Shown here one piece after another: positions 25,590-37,345 of a DNA stretch of 64,000 nt. The notes beneath the pieces were generated by a model. The model made no database searches. It saw only the letters and a program-made list of their open reading frames with translations, and was not told where the DNA came from. The translations under genes and the position numbers were made by a program. The DNA is taken from assembly GCF_963576615.1 (NCBI RefSeq), contig NC_088712.1, positions 25,759,870 to 25,823,869 of the forward strand, given 5' to 3'. The first letter of the stretch is position 1, and each line of letters begins with the position of its first letter. The stretch comes from Watersipora subatra. Its lineage: Eukaryota; Bryozoa; Gymnolaemata; Cheilostomatida; Watersiporidae.

Positions 25590-26175
25590 TCTAGCTCTTA
25601 GCAGCACTGTTTTCTAAGTTGTTTGAAAAACTGTTGAGCACTGCCCTCAGAGAGATATGAGAAAAGCTAGCTGATTAATGTCTCAATCACTCCAATTACT
25701 ACAGATAACACTTTCGCTTGGACATTCTCCAGCCTTCAAAGCTCAAATCTTGCCCTTTGTACATCTTCTTAATATCTTTTTTTTACTCTTGCATCACCTG
25801 GGATGGTTATATAACTAATCTTAACCCATGTTGTTTCTTTTATGATTAGTTCTAAACCTTTCATTTTGTCATTTTCAGACACTGGCTCTACCCTATGGTT
25901 ATACCAATATGCTGTGTGTGGCATGTGATGCTTCTCACAGAAAGTCCAGCAACCTGCTGCAGTCACTTGATCATGTCGATGGTTGTATTATGTTTGTGCA
26001 ATCTTTGAGCACTCATTTACAATATGGCTGGTACATCTTTTGTCTTACACAATCTGAATTTAACATCATTCATACTCTCCTCAATCCATGCTTTCCTGGC
26101 ATTGGTTTGCAGTGCTTAGTCTTGTGCTGCTGTTATTAGACTATCTACCTCTTTATAAAGGCTTCTTCTTGTCAT
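25590..26175 (-). pseudogene. non-LTR retroelement C-terminal region, decayed
   Basis: On the minus strand, from 26175 downward, broken frames read LYKEVDSLITAAQD, ALQTNARKAWIE, FRLCKTKD, then SHIVNECSKIAQT, YNHRHDQV, CEKHHMPHTAYWYNHR, VEPVSENDK and IPGDARVKK. This order (SLI.AAQDQAL.T, a CxxC-like site, HIV.ECS.LAQ.EY..RHD, WYEHEPE.V.EN, then PGDARV) matches the conserved region downstream of the reverse transcriptase in many invertebrate RT-related proteins; I believe it is the zinc-finger and restriction-like endonuclease part. Stops (after AAQD, after IAQT) and frameshifts break it, and the RPD.-type segment before PGDARV appears partly deleted. The 3' end trails into VIGVIETL and FKQL. 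The family homology is strong; the clade (R2/NeSL/HERO-like) is uncertain. Confidence 0.8.
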
Positions 26176-28453
26176 CCACTTTTGTGTCCCCGTACTCTCT
26201 GATTAATTGTTTTTATTTGTTATTTTTCATTCATCAGTTTCGGTGTATATTATCTAGCATAGCAAATTTCCGTTTTTCTCTAAATTCTATATTTGTATTC
26301 CTTCTTCATTATTAGTTATCAGTTCATTTAAAATATGTATAATTTCTTCACTCTGGTCCTTGTGTATTTCTTCAGAATGCGGCCTTCATACTTTACAGTT
26401 ATTATTGTTATTATTATTACTAGTCCCATGGCAGTCCGCTGTATCTTGAGGAATGGTCATGTGTGTCGATAATGTGCAGAGAATAAGTATATTTTTGATT
26501 ATTCTATCCTTAAAGAAGGCAGCTCATTATTGCATGCATTAAGGTAGTTGACTCTTAAGCTGTATACCACACATTTGAAACCAATAAAAACAACGATTTC
26601 TAAATCTCTAACCCTGGCTTCAGAGGCCCAGACAAAAATTCCATATACTATAGAAATGATTCTCTAGTGTCTGTTCTGTTTGATGTGCTGTTATTAAAAC
26701 AGGTAGAAAAAGAATGCCTGAACTGGTTCTTCATTAAATGAAGTAATGCGCTTAAACACTCTCTGCTTGATAAGGTAGCATTTTATTGGCAAAAGGCAAT
26801 GTTTTATTATTTACAATTATATAAATATAAAATGCTAGTAGAAGCAAGAAAATATCTTCTTTGTAACTATTGATGCATCATTGTAGTAGTAGCCAATGAA
26901 CTAAGACAAAATAACTGGCGTTTTGCTGCCTTCATCGCAAAACTAGCTGCATGCGATTCTCACAGTATGTTTGTTCAATTGTAGACAGAACAGTGTAAGC
27001 TTGTTAATTAGTGGCATGCTTAATGGCCTGTTCATGGTTTTCTGAACACCTGTTAAGAAGTCGATTAACACTTTCAAGCAGTATAGGCCGTGCGCCAAGG
27101 CAGTTTATCTTGCATTTCCATTTGCACCGTTTTTCAGTGGAAATTTATGCAGTGCTTTAGACTAATTGTTGTATGGATAATTCAAAGCTGAAGAAGTGCC
27201 GTAGCTGTCATTTCCACTTCTATGAGAGATTTGATAAAAATGATTTTTTAGGATTTATCTCCCCTGTAAAAACGATTCTTTCCAAAGAAGCATCAGATTA
27301 GCAACTTTTTCATCAAAATTATTTTGCAGTGATTTAGAATGTCAGGGTGAAGTCAAAATTTACTTTCTATCTATTGTTGAACATTCCATATCCTATGATT
27401 GTTACATGCGCACTTAAATTATATACATGTACATACGTATATGTACATAGGTATATAACCTTGGATTTCAATAGCTTGATTTTACAATTCAAAATAAAAA
27501 CATTATAACTATGTTTTATAAACTGACACTGATGAATCATACAAAATAATAAAAACACATTGTGAAACTTTTGTATCTGTTTGAATAATAGTGTTTCTAC
27601 TTTTGTAGAAATTATCTTTTAAATTTATTTGTTATTGTATCGTATTTTTTTAATTATGTATCAATATGTTGTTGATTAATTAACATTAATAACCAAAGAC
27701 AAATTTTTTAGCGTAGTTCTGCATGATCATACTATGTTTGCATAAACTTATTGATGTGTGCTATTTATTTTTGGCACCCTTGGGAGGTAATAAAATACAA
27801 ACTAATTTAGTTGGTTTTAATGCATTTACAACTTTTTGGATAAAAATGTTAGGTAAACCAGCTGTTCTAGTACCTACCATTCAGTCCCTTTTTGCCATGA
27901 CCATAACCAGTCAGCCAACATCCACATTTGCAAACTATATTTGTTGTGCAATAAATAAAATGCTATGAATTTTTGTACTTTGTGGAAAAGCAGCCAATTT
28001 ACAGACAAGTTCGAAAGATAGACTACCATCATCGAAATCAAACCATCAGTTTTGTGGTTTTATATTCCCAAACCACTTCTTGGTAATTCAATTCATAATT
28101 GGTTTGTTTTTCTTTTACATCACAAAACACTTTGATTTCATGCCTGATAAAAACCTGCCTATAAAAGCTCTGCTGGCAGCCATCAGTTGTGCATTTTATG
28201 GCAAACTTTGGTGTAAGGAGACTTAACTTTTGTAGTGTGAACAAATTTTACCAAAGAATTCATTAATTTTGGACACAAATCAACGAGGAGACAACTCCAA
28301 GTTCAAAACTACCTCTAACGAAATTAAAAATATATCCACGATAGGAGGCAAAATTGTTCCGCCTCCTATTATCAATTTGCTATACACATTTTAAATAATT
28401 TTTATATATACGAAGGCCTCTTATTAGGGGGCCTCCCATCCTACATATTTTGA

Positions 28454-28454
<1 letters not shown>
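26176..28454. other. no recognisable gene; one 9-bp hairpin
   Basis: The first few hundred bases may hold more decayed retroelement, but I cannot follow it. At 28341-28369 ATAGGAGGC and GCCTCCTAT form a perfect 9-bp stem with an 11-nt loop. Otherwise AT-rich non-coding sequence. Confidence 0.5.

Positions 28455-28484
<30 letters not shown>
28455..28484. repeat. (TA)n microsatellite
   Basis: About 30 bp of alternating TA that directly abuts the left end of the pogo-like element. It fits a TA-targeting insertion into the tract. Confidence 0.95.
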
Positions 28485-28487
<3 letters not shown>

Positions 28488-29228
28488 TCAAACGTGGATA
28501 ACTTGCCTTCGGATAGCTAAAACACATGGTTAACTTGAACGGTTTCTTGGGTTCGTTCCCACGTAATGATAAATTGCTTTAGATAACTCGACCTCAACTC
28601 TGTTAACTCAAACAGTTTTTTGCCCAATGTCTATCAAGACGGTTGTTATCGATTTAGAAAATCACTTTATTCTAAGCTTTTGAGATAAACCTCAACTTTT
28701 CATAATTTATAGGCGTTTTATTATCACCATCGGCAAAATATTTTTGTCAACGATTTTTCTAAAGGTTTAGTGAAATTTGATTTTCACCAAACATCTGCTT
28801 AGCGATGGTCTTTCGGAAGCAAGGAAAAGTGAGGTAATCTTCGCATTAACTTCAAGAAAGATCGGCAAAATTGATCGTGGTTAAAATGCTCAAAAGAAAA
28901 AGTTTTTTTTTCTTTTGAGCATTTTAACAACAATCTAGTTTTGCCAATTTTGATCTAAAAAACAACCTGGCAATAACATCAGCTCAAACAACAAACCAAT
29001 CTCGAATGATAGTTAAATCTCTTTACTATTTGTTAAAAAAACTTTAAACTTTACATTAGAAACATTTAATTTAAAACGTGCCATTTATGCTTTTGATTTA
29101 TATTATATTTTGTATGTGTACATGTATCTACCAATAAATAAAAAATACATGGACTTGTGACCGTGCTCTGATAACTTGAACACTTTCACTCGGTCCCGTG
29201 AAGTTCGAGTTATCCATTTTTGAAAATA
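28485..29228. mobile_element. pogo/Tigger-like non-autonomous element, copy 1
   Basis: The left end starts CAGTCAAACGTGGATAACT inside a TA tract; the right end, reverse-complemented, reads AAAAATGGATAACTCGAACT, again beside TA repeats. CAGT...GGATAACT termini with TA targets are typical of pogo/Tigger relatives of Tc1/mariner. Internal blocks (AATGATAAATTGCTT, GATAACTCGACCTCAA, ATCACTTTATTC) recur at 48508-49080, so this is a dispersed family. A 20-bp inverted repeat of AAAAAGTTTTTT-type sequence near 28885-28925 adds a hairpin. No transposase frame remains. Confidence 0.7.
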
Positions 29229-29307
29229 TATATATACATTTATATACATATATAACTAAGACTAACCTTCTTCCGTTTCCAGCCAACAGTTATTTCCATA
29301 TATAGTT

Positions 29308-29730
29308 ATATAAAACATTTTTGCCGTGCTTCTGAAAGAAGTTGTCTTCGCTTGTTATTACAAATGAGTTCAATATAGCTGCTGCAATGCTCAATGTTTT
29401 GAGCAGTCATCCAGCATTTAAAGTTTGACTAGGAAAAAGCAGGCTTTAAATTATATTGAATCTTTATGTGTGCCAGCAGCTAAAACTTGGCGAATCAAAC
29501 TAAAATTTGTCAAAAATTTAAATAAACTGTTGCTAAACAAGTTTAGTAGCCGGTAATTTTTTCTATTTAGTATGGTTTTAGTCTTGCAGGAGATGACAAC
29601 TTTCTAGAAATTTCATATATCACTAACAAATATAAAACATGAACTATTTACATTTCATATTGCCAGTGATAAACTTTGAGACTTCTTGTGTTTGGTTCAT
29701 CTTTTCACAATTTTGGCAACATAATATTTA
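29308..29730 (+). repeat. large inverted repeat, left arm
   Basis: About 420 bp whose reverse complement lies at 31137-31553 at about 80% identity. Shared blocks include GAAAGAAGTTGTCT, CAGTCATCCAGCATTTAAA, GACTAGGAAAAAGCA and ACTATTTACATTTCATATTG. The arms bracket 1.4 kb with a TA-tract hairpin, a minus-strand SINE and no identified gene. Confidence 0.85.
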
Positions 29731-29776
29731 TGATTTACAAAGAAATTTGTAAACTAAGCTAACTGGATAACTAAGC

Positions 29777-29793
29777 AAGTTATCTTTTCAAGG

Positions 29794-29832
<39 letters not shown>

Positions 29833-29846
29833 TATATACTGTATAC

Positions 29847-29885
<39 letters not shown>

Positions 29886-29900
29886 TCGGAAAGATAACTT
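29777..29900. repeat. (TA)n tract inside a 23-bp inverted repeat
   Basis: Alternating TA from about 29795 to 29882, interrupted by GTATATA and CTGTATACATA. It is flanked by AAGTTATCTTTTCAAGGA and, inverted, AAGTTATCTTTCCGAAGA, giving a potential long cruciform. Confidence 0.9.
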
Positions 29901-30699
29901 ATTCTATTAATCACCTCCTGAAAATGAGCATAATAATACACAATCAAAACCAAGTTTGAAAAATATAATTTTATAACTATTCAAAAGACCACACTAAAAT
30001 TGTTCCAGAGTAACAATTTTGAGCTCTTAAAAGCGAAGTACGTTACCCAATTTCTTAATATTCTAGGGGTGTCTAATATCAAACAGTTATACTTAAAGAA
30101 TAACAATTCGGTTACAATATTCAAATAATTCGACTACACTGTAATACAATGAAAATAATGTGGAATAGAATGTGGAATAGAATGTGAAAAAGAACCGATA
30201 TAATGTGTAAATGATGTACTAATAAACAGAAGAGGCTCATTCCTCCCCAATTGCATATACCTCTAAGGCTTCCCTAGCGCAATCCTCAGAAAGGGAGCAG
30301 AACTTCTAAAATCATTTAAAATAACCACGTATTGTTTAGCTAGCGATCATGGACCCTTTCACAGGTGAGTATTTTAAAATTTAATAATTATATTGTGTTT
30401 GATTCAATTTATTTGCTCTCATGGAGTACTAAAAACAAAACATTAATTTGAGGCGCAGACTTATAAGTGAAAAAATTATATAATTAGTCTTGAATTTGAT
30501 GTACTAAACAAATTACAGCAATCCCAAACCTCAGAAATCACTTTTGTATACTTTGATGAGTTCATACACTTCACACTTTTATACGCTGAGAGTTCGAGTC
30601 AAAATAAATTAGTTCATCTTATTGCAAATATACTATTGTTTATAATTGGCACTCTTTAACACTGCTAAATAGAGTAGAAGGTCTGTTCGTATCTCTGAA

Positions 30700-30800
30700 G
30701 CTGCACTTGGGGGTCAAAAAATTGCATTCTGCAGAATTTGAACTTAGATATTATAATTTACAGACGGGCAAGCTAACCACTAGAACAGTCGGCCACCTTG
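30700..30800 (-). mobile_element. tRNA-derived SINE, minus strand
   Basis: On the minus strand it reads GGTGGCCGACTGTTCTAGTG, GTTAGCTTGCCCGTCTG, then AAGTTCAAATTCTGCAGAA. TAGTGGTTAGC is A-box-like and AGTTCAAATTC B-box-like, at tRNA spacing. It lies inside the large inverted repeat. Confidence 0.65.
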
Positions 30801-31136
30801 TATTATTATGGAATAATTATGCGCAAACTTATTGCACATTTTAACCTGTCATGCAGCACTGGAATGTCAGCATGCTAGTATTTTATAACAAACAATCAAA
30901 TTACAAATATCAGATGATATTTGCAGCTTTTCAATTTAAAATAAAAAACATTCACCTGGTTTAGTTTATGTCTTTAGGTTTTTTAAAGAATAATGGTGAT
31001 TAAATAATACATGTAACAATACCTGATAAGATGACTATTGATATTTTTTGTCAAGAATAAATTAATAAAAATAGGTTTGATAATATGTTTAGGATTACGC
31101 TAGCTTAGTTTACAGGTTCAATTGCGAATCATAAAT

Positions 31137-31553
31137 ATTATATTGCTTAAAAGTGAAAAGGTGAACCAAACACTACAAGCCTCAAAGTGTATCACTAACA
31201 ATATGAAATGTAAATAGTCCATGTTTTATATTGTTAGTGATATATGAAGTTTCTCTAAAGTTGTCATCTCTTGCAAGGCCAAAACCAGCATAAATAGAAA
31301 AGAATGATCAGCCACTGAAATTGTCCAGCAAAAGTTTGTTTTTAGTCTTTGACATTGTTAAAGGGATCGGCCAAGTTTTGGCTGCTGGCACTCATAAAAA
31401 TTCAATATAATCTTCAGCATGCTTTTTCCTAGTCAAATTTTAAATGCTGGATGACTGATCATAACATTGAGCATTGAAGCAGTTTTATCGAAATCAGTTA
31501 TATAACAAGAACAGACAACTTCTTTCATAGGCTTGGCAAAAATGTTACATTAT
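31137..31553 (-). repeat. large inverted repeat, right arm
   Basis: Reverse-complement partner of 29308-29730. This arm has its own internal perfect 15-bp stem, TATCACTAACAATAT (31190-31204) with its complement at 31228-31242, only partly kept in the left arm. Confidence 0.85.
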
Positions 31554-32879
31554 TTAGGGCTGTTTATGGTTATAAATCATTGTTAGAATTTGCAGTTTAT
31601 TAGTAGTAATTGCTGATAAACTGCTATTATTTCATCTACAATAAATTATGTTGACCTTACAAACTTTTTAGTACTACTTGTGTTATGTTGTGTGCACAGC
31701 AACTGCTGGTAAGTATAGCAACTCTTATAGTATATATTTTACTTTAATTAAGTTTTTTTTTATATCTTTACTACAAAAATTTAAATTGTAATAAAAGTTA
31801 GTTGGCCGTCGAAATGTCTGTTAATGTTTTGATTGGATATTTAGGTGTGATTTTATTACTTGTATTAGGGAAGGTTTTTAATTCCCTACCTTTAACCTGT
31901 TGATGAGTTTTGCCAGTAACTTTATCTTTAAACAAATACATTTGTTCGGAGAAACTGTAGCAGTTATTTTACAAAAATTAATTACCAAACAAACTCATCA
32001 CTGATCCAAAAGGTTAGTGCATTTAAATTATTTGTGATATATTTCCTTTTTAACCCTAGTCTAAAAAGGGTATATAACAATTTTTTTTATTAAAAGCAAG
32101 TTTCTTTATTACGTATGTTGAGTGGAGCTTTATTTTAAATTCTTTTCAAATACAAAAAAGAAGCAATACATGAAAATCTTATATTTTGAATTTTACTATG
32201 TGTATGAGATAGTCAGACTATTTCTGGTCATATTCCTCAATTGGCAGAGACATGCTAATAAGTGTGGCTAACTTGTTTATGAACTGTAATGTTAGCATCC
32301 AACTAAAATATGCACAGTACCAGCCAATAAAATCAAACAGTTTTATTTGTCGCGGTTCAGATGATAAATGTGATCCTCAAATTGAAATAATTCAGTTTTG
32401 AATATTGAGTAGCTAAGATAGTTTTGATACAGGTTTAACTTAAAATTAGATTTAGCTTAAATTCAAACTTTGACAACAACCTGAAAAAAAGATATTGCAA
32501 TTAAAATATTGGTTTAACGCAACCAAATGTTTAAATATAGGTTTAAGGCAATTTCTCTAGGAAGATTGACTTATTTAGATTGAAGGTCAACAGTTATAAT
32601 GATGATCTCCAAATTTTTCACTATCGCATTGATGCGTCTTATCTTGTCAAAGTGAGGTGATGAAAAACTGGACATCTGATAAATATACATGAACTAAAGC
32701 CCCGATACTGTTAGTTGTTGGCTTGCTTGGAGAGCACTTCACAAGTCACTTATTTGGTCAGTATAGGGTGACCTACAGGTGACCTCCTACATAACTCAAT
32801 ATGCACACTGTATTTTCAAACTAGGTATTAACCACATTTGGTGTTTTTATCCTCATGCTCAACTTATATGGAATTTGGA
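31554..32879. other. no recognisable gene
   Basis: AT-rich non-coding sequence. At about 31697 an acceptor-like CACAG, a 9-nt CAACTGCTG and a donor-like GTAAGT occur in a row, but nothing else supports a micro-exon. Confidence 0.45.
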
Positions 32880-34350
32880 GCGTATGTTGATTGACCATGG
32901 ATGAGAATTGGTCATCTAGTTATTTGTATATATATATTTAGTGATGTTTGCAAAATTATGTCAAACAAGTAGAATATTGCATATCCTCATAAACATACTA
33001 TATTACCACTCAAAATACACAGTAGTTAATAATATTCCAAACTGGGGTAAAATTGTGTTTGAATTTTAATAGTGTTACAATTCTGTAATGAATATTTCAA
33101 GACAAGAAGTGAGGTAAATGTAGGGTGTGACGAGCATTTAAAAGATCCACCAACATGTATATGAAGGCTTAGCTGGATGGTCTTCATTTACTTTGAAAAA
33201 TCATTCTTATTATCGGCTTTTCATTGATGACTTGAACGGGACCTTATTAAAAGGTCTGTAAATATTTGGTAGTATATTTATTATTGATTTGTAACGGTAA
33301 TAAGCGTAAATCTAGCTAAAAATTTTGAATATTTTTACAAATTTGTCAGCAAGTCAGCACTAAGAAGGCTTCAACATTGACTTATATTAAAGCTGGCCTA
33401 AAACTTTCAAAATGCCCAATGGATATTAAAATGGTCTATTTAAATTTAAATTAAACTTGGAATTTTTCATTCTGGCATATTCAATTGTTGATTTTCTATC
33501 AAATACACAAGTTGCCTCTATAGAAGTATACACAAGGAATCTTTAAAAAATAGACACAAATAGTCTCTATGAAATCATACATGAGATCAGAGTAATCAAT
33601 TTGCAATGTTTACCAAAAAAATTCAATTGGATATATTTTGGTCATAATTCACTTTTACTTTAGATGTGAACTTGCTTTGACCCATTCAGTTCTTTTTAAA
33701 CACAAAAATAGATTTCTGTCATTTTGATGCTGGTCATTATCACATCACGCCACTCGAGTTGAAAGTTTTCCTCTTTACCATGTGACTGGCTGTTTTTCAC
33801 ACTATGTTTTCCTCTTTTGAAGTTACAAACCTGTCAAACTCGCAAGTTGATTGGTAAGAAGAGGAAACAGCCATGATAGAATAATAAGTTCAACATCCTG
33901 ATTCCAAGAAAAAAACTGCCAGATAAATTAATGAACAAAATGTGACGTCTTTTCTCTGCCGCTTGGTCATCCACACAGTATTTCCTCTTACAATGAACTT
34001 CTTGGTATGAACCAGTTAAACAATTGTCGGTTTTCACTGTCAACTGAAACATCTAATCTGAAGGCAAAACAATTAAAGTAACCAGTTGCAAACTTTAGTT
34101 AGAAGCCTCATATTTGTCCCCTGGTTTTCTACAAACAGTTGAATAATCAATGAATATGAATCAAAGATATACCCTGAATGCTAAGTTTAGCAACTCAAGA
34201 TCTGGACAATATATTTTTGATAGTAGCCTACCAATTCCAAAAAACTAACAGTCTCCCAAATTCCTGTGTTCAAGTTGTAGGTATTGGTAATCTGTGACAT
34301 GTTAAATATCGGTTGTTCTATGGTAGGTCAGGTTACACGAATAATGATAA
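32880..34350 (+). repeat. segmental repeat P/A/B family, copy 1 (partial)
   Basis: Collinear with 36460-37660 and with 43040-44100. Shared blocks include GAATTGGTCATCTA-like starts, a short 25-bp-unit minisatellite (33505-33600), TTTCTGTCAT...TGTCATTAT, GTTGAAAGTTTTCCT, AACCTGTCAAACTC and GAGGAAACAGCCATG. Its 3' part (34060-34350) is kept in segment B but lost in A. No long frame is conserved between copies, so I treat it as non-coding. Confidence 0.8.
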
Positions 34351-35811
34351 CTTCCTTATCAGCCATATAGTAGCAAGCGAATAGCCTTTATCATCCACCC
34401 AAGAGAGTGACAGCAATATAGAGCGGATGTTACCAAAATAATTAGTCAGAGAGCAACATTAAGAGTATTCACCTATTGAGAGTACCAGTTTAAATTTATT
34501 GATAGACACCCGCCATATGGACTAAACTGTTTATATTTACTCCATTAACCATTTGTAAAACTTTATCTTTATTTGAAATATTTAATTTGTACACCCAAGT
34601 TTGTGATTAATTATAATATATTTATACATGAAATAAAATATATACTATAATCATGTTTTCTGCAGCAATATCAAGGAGTTGTTGTTGATGAAGGGGTCTA
34701 AATTAACTGGTTCCTTCTCTGCCAATATTCTTGTCCTCATGAATATTATTACTTGTCTTTAGTTTTCCTAGTTAAATAGATTGTAAGAAACAAGCCAACC
34801 TCTCATTCCTACACAACCTAAAGACTTATCACATAAGTTCAACCTTTTAGCGAGATTGTAGCCGCTAAACATTTTGCTTTTTTCACGCGTCTAGCCATTT
34901 AGGGTTTTGCAGCAGCAGAAGAACAGGCTAATCATGTCACAATTGGTATATTTGTTTGTCACAATTGTTTTATATTACTTTTGCCAATTTTGTCATTGAA
35001 TTAATTGTACCATATTATGGTGAAAAGGCATCATGAAAAGTATTTTACTTCGCCTCAATACCAATGCAAAAGGTTAGACCGGTAGGGGCCATTTTTGACT
35101 TTTAGGGCGAGCCACTTTAAATACTATTTCTAAGCAACTTACTCATGCCATCAAATTACGACGGCAAACAACAATGCATAGGTTTTCGCAGCTAATTTGG
35201 ATTTGGATTTTACTGCCTTAATTGCAAGATCGTAATATTGTCAAGTTAAAAAGGTCAAGATACCCCAACTTTATAATGCTAAAAGAATGAAATTATTACT
35301 AATTTTCATAAAATGATAACTTTGTAATTATACACGAGGGTAGCTTTGTGAGATTAACCGACATACATTAAAACAATTATGGTAACATATAGCATGGTAG
35401 CCAGCAATTGATGAATATCTGTGACTCTGTCGATGCTCCTAACTTTTGGAACTTTTTAAAAAGCATTAAAATAATTATGGATGCTTTTTATTCTGATTAG
35501 TAGTGTTAGCTGATTGATAGCACCAAATAGGTTACGTTTCATTCTCAATCTGCAGTAAACACTAAAAGAAAATATATTAATAAGTGTTAAAGAAGTACAA
35601 AAACAACAACTGAAATATTTAACAAAAGCGATCAGCTTTTAAACAAAATAATTAACTAACGCTGTTAAGTAAGGTAAAATGCATCTTCACTGCAAATCAA
35701 ATACATACCATAATGTCTAGATCAGAATCCTTATCATCCTCAACTTTGGTACTAGGAATTAATGAAGTTGATTTCTATGTAAAAAGATTGCAGGAGAGAA
35801 TTTTGCAATGA
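34351..35811. other. no recognisable gene
   Basis: AT-rich sequence without recognisable genes or repeats. Confidence 0.45.
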
Positions 35812-36122
35812 CGAAGCTATGCCGAATAACTTGTGAAAACCTTGAAAAAAATTTTGTAAACAAGTTTGATGCAATAGCAATTAAACTCGATACCCCGGTG
35901 ATGATTTTAAAGAAGTTTTGGAAATCGTCTACCTTTAGCACTTTTGGCTAGCGGCTATTTTTACGACGACACCATTCTGCATATCTTGTGACAACCTTGA
36001 ACAATTTTGTAAAGAAATGTGATGCATTGGCAACGGGGTTAGCTGAAAGCCCTGGCAGTGATTTTAAAATCTTTTTGAAACTCAACTACGTTTAGTATTT
36101 ATGCCTAGCGGCTAGTTTTTAA
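35812..36122 (+). repeat. ~155-bp tandem duplication, two units
   Basis: Units 35812-35966 and 35968-36122 share ACTTGTGAAAACCTTGAA / TCTTGTGACAACCTTGAA, GATTTTAAA, and GCTAGCGGCTATTTTT / CCTAGCGGCTAGTTTTT. They are about 70% identical, so the duplication is old. Confidence 0.8.
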
Positions 36123-36297
36123 TTTGAGGCAGTAGTGATTCTCTCTTGTGATTAAAAACAGAACTATTTATTAGCAGAATTCTTATAATTTGCAGGATTG
36201 ACTGTTCGTGAATTCGCGAATTTTTATAACCAACGAGTATTTTCATCCCGTATGGTATATGTATAATTATATATATATATATAAATATTAGGAAGCA

Positions 36298-36364
36298 AGT
36301 AAACTTTTAGTTTTTGCGCTACAAATTTGTTTCGTGGGATTCACTCATCAGACACGGTTTTACT
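36298..36364 (-). ncRNA. hammerhead ribozyme motif (type I)
   Basis: Read on the minus strand, this has every core element of a self-cleaving hammerhead RNA. The first core box CTGATGA is at 36351-36345. Stem II is GTG/CAC around loop AATCC (36344-36334). The second core box GAAA is at 36333-36330. Stem III is a very short ACAA/TTGT hairpin (36330-36321). The cleavage triplet GTA ends at 36320, followed by GCGC (36319-36316). GCGC pairs with GTGT just 5' of the first core box (two G-C, two G-U), and stem I resumes distally as a perfect 6-bp AGTAAA/TTTACT helix (36364-36359 with 36303-36298). A tiny stem III and open stem I are features of the small hammerheads in animal Penelope-like elements and retrozymes. 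Activity is inferred from the intact core, not shown. Confidence 0.75.
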
Positions 36365-36374
36365 GAACATTTTT

Positions 36375-36430
36375 AGTACAACCGCATCTGATGAGTGCAT
36401 CACAAATAAAACTACGGATAAAAACCTTTT
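36375..36430 (+). ncRNA. degenerate hammerhead motif, inverted partner
   Basis: On the plus strand CTGATGA (36388-36394), GTG/CAC stem II with a 3-nt loop (36395-36403) and a downstream ACTACGG remain. The GAAA box has become AAAT, so the essential G is lost and the motif should be inactive. The segment is a diverged reverse complement of 36298-36364: 23-bp blocks 36342-36364 and 36375-36397 pair with three mismatches across a 10-nt spacer. The pair forms a hairpin in DNA or read-through RNA. Confidence 0.65.
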
Positions 36431-36447
36431 GTTTTATCTGTTTTCCT

Positions 36448-36488
36448 AAACGTATGCTCCAATTATGTGTAAATCAGAGCATACGTTT
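36448..36488. repeat. 12-bp perfect hairpin
   Basis: AAACGTATGCTC (36448-36459) pairs with GAGCATACGTTT (36477-36488) across a 17-nt loop, at the left edge of segment A. Confidence 0.9.
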
Positions 36489-37019
36489 ATTGTCCTTTGA
36501 GAAGAATTGATCATCTAATTAATTTTGTAATTTCAGTTAGGTTTGCCAGATTCTGTTAAATAAGTAGATTATTACATGATCATCTTTAATATACTTTAAT
36601 ATTTCATTAAATAATAAGATTTCATAGTGGAAGTTAAGTTGCGTTTGGATTTTAAATTGTGCTATATCTCTTTATTGATTATTTTAGAACGAAAAGTGAG
36701 GGTGCGACACTTAAAACAATTTGCTAACATATATTTTAAAGCTTAGCTAGATGGACATAATTTACTTGGAAAAAGCATTTTAATTATTGGCTTTTGAATT
36801 ACATGTATGACTTGAATGAGACCTTCATAAATAGTTTATAACTATTCAGGAGTATATATATTATGGATTTGTAGCTGTAATACATGTAAGTGTGAATTTA
36901 GCTGAACTTTTTAAATAGTTTACTAATTTGTCAGCGAGTCAGCGCTAGGAAGGCTGGCACATTGACCTATTTTAAAACTAGCTTAACACTTTTCAAATGG
37001 CCAGTAGGTATTAAAATAA

Positions 37020-37345
37020 GAAATATGGAAAGATACACAAGGAATCTTGGAAAATATATACAAGGAATCTCAGAAAATGTGCACAAGGAATCTCTATGAA
37101 AATATACACAATAGATCTATACGGAAACATACAAAGGAATCTCCATAAGATATACACCAAGTTCCTCTATGAAATTATAGACAACGTACCTCTATGGAAA
37201 TATACACAAGGTGTCTCTATGGAAGTATACACCAAGAATTGCCATAAAGATATACAAGAGGATTCTTGGTGAAATAATACGAAATAAATCTCTATAAAAT
37301 GTGACAACGCAGTCTCCATGAAAATAATCATGAAATCAGACCGTT
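37020..37345 (+). repeat. degenerate ~25-bp minisatellite in segment A
   Basis: About 12 diverged units of an ACACAAGGAATCTCTATGAA-type motif plus AATAT. The same array occurs with about three units in copy 1 (33505-33600) and about ten in B (43055-43310), so unit number changed after segment duplication. Confidence 0.85.

Noticed and set aside
25335..25601. 88-codon plus-strand frame beside the SINE pair
   Set aside because: No domain recognised; it sits next to and antisense to the retroelement 3' end.
28455..29882. TA tracts as origins, promoters or telomere-like repeats
   Set aside because: Simple alternating TA microsatellites of a kind common in AT-rich animal genomes; nothing else supports a function.
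30349..30364. ATGGACCCTTTCACAG followed by GTGAGT, with a possible 9-nt micro-exon near 31697
   Set aside because: Good-looking start and donor, but no downstream coding exon or domain supports a gene, and it lies inside a large inverted repeat.
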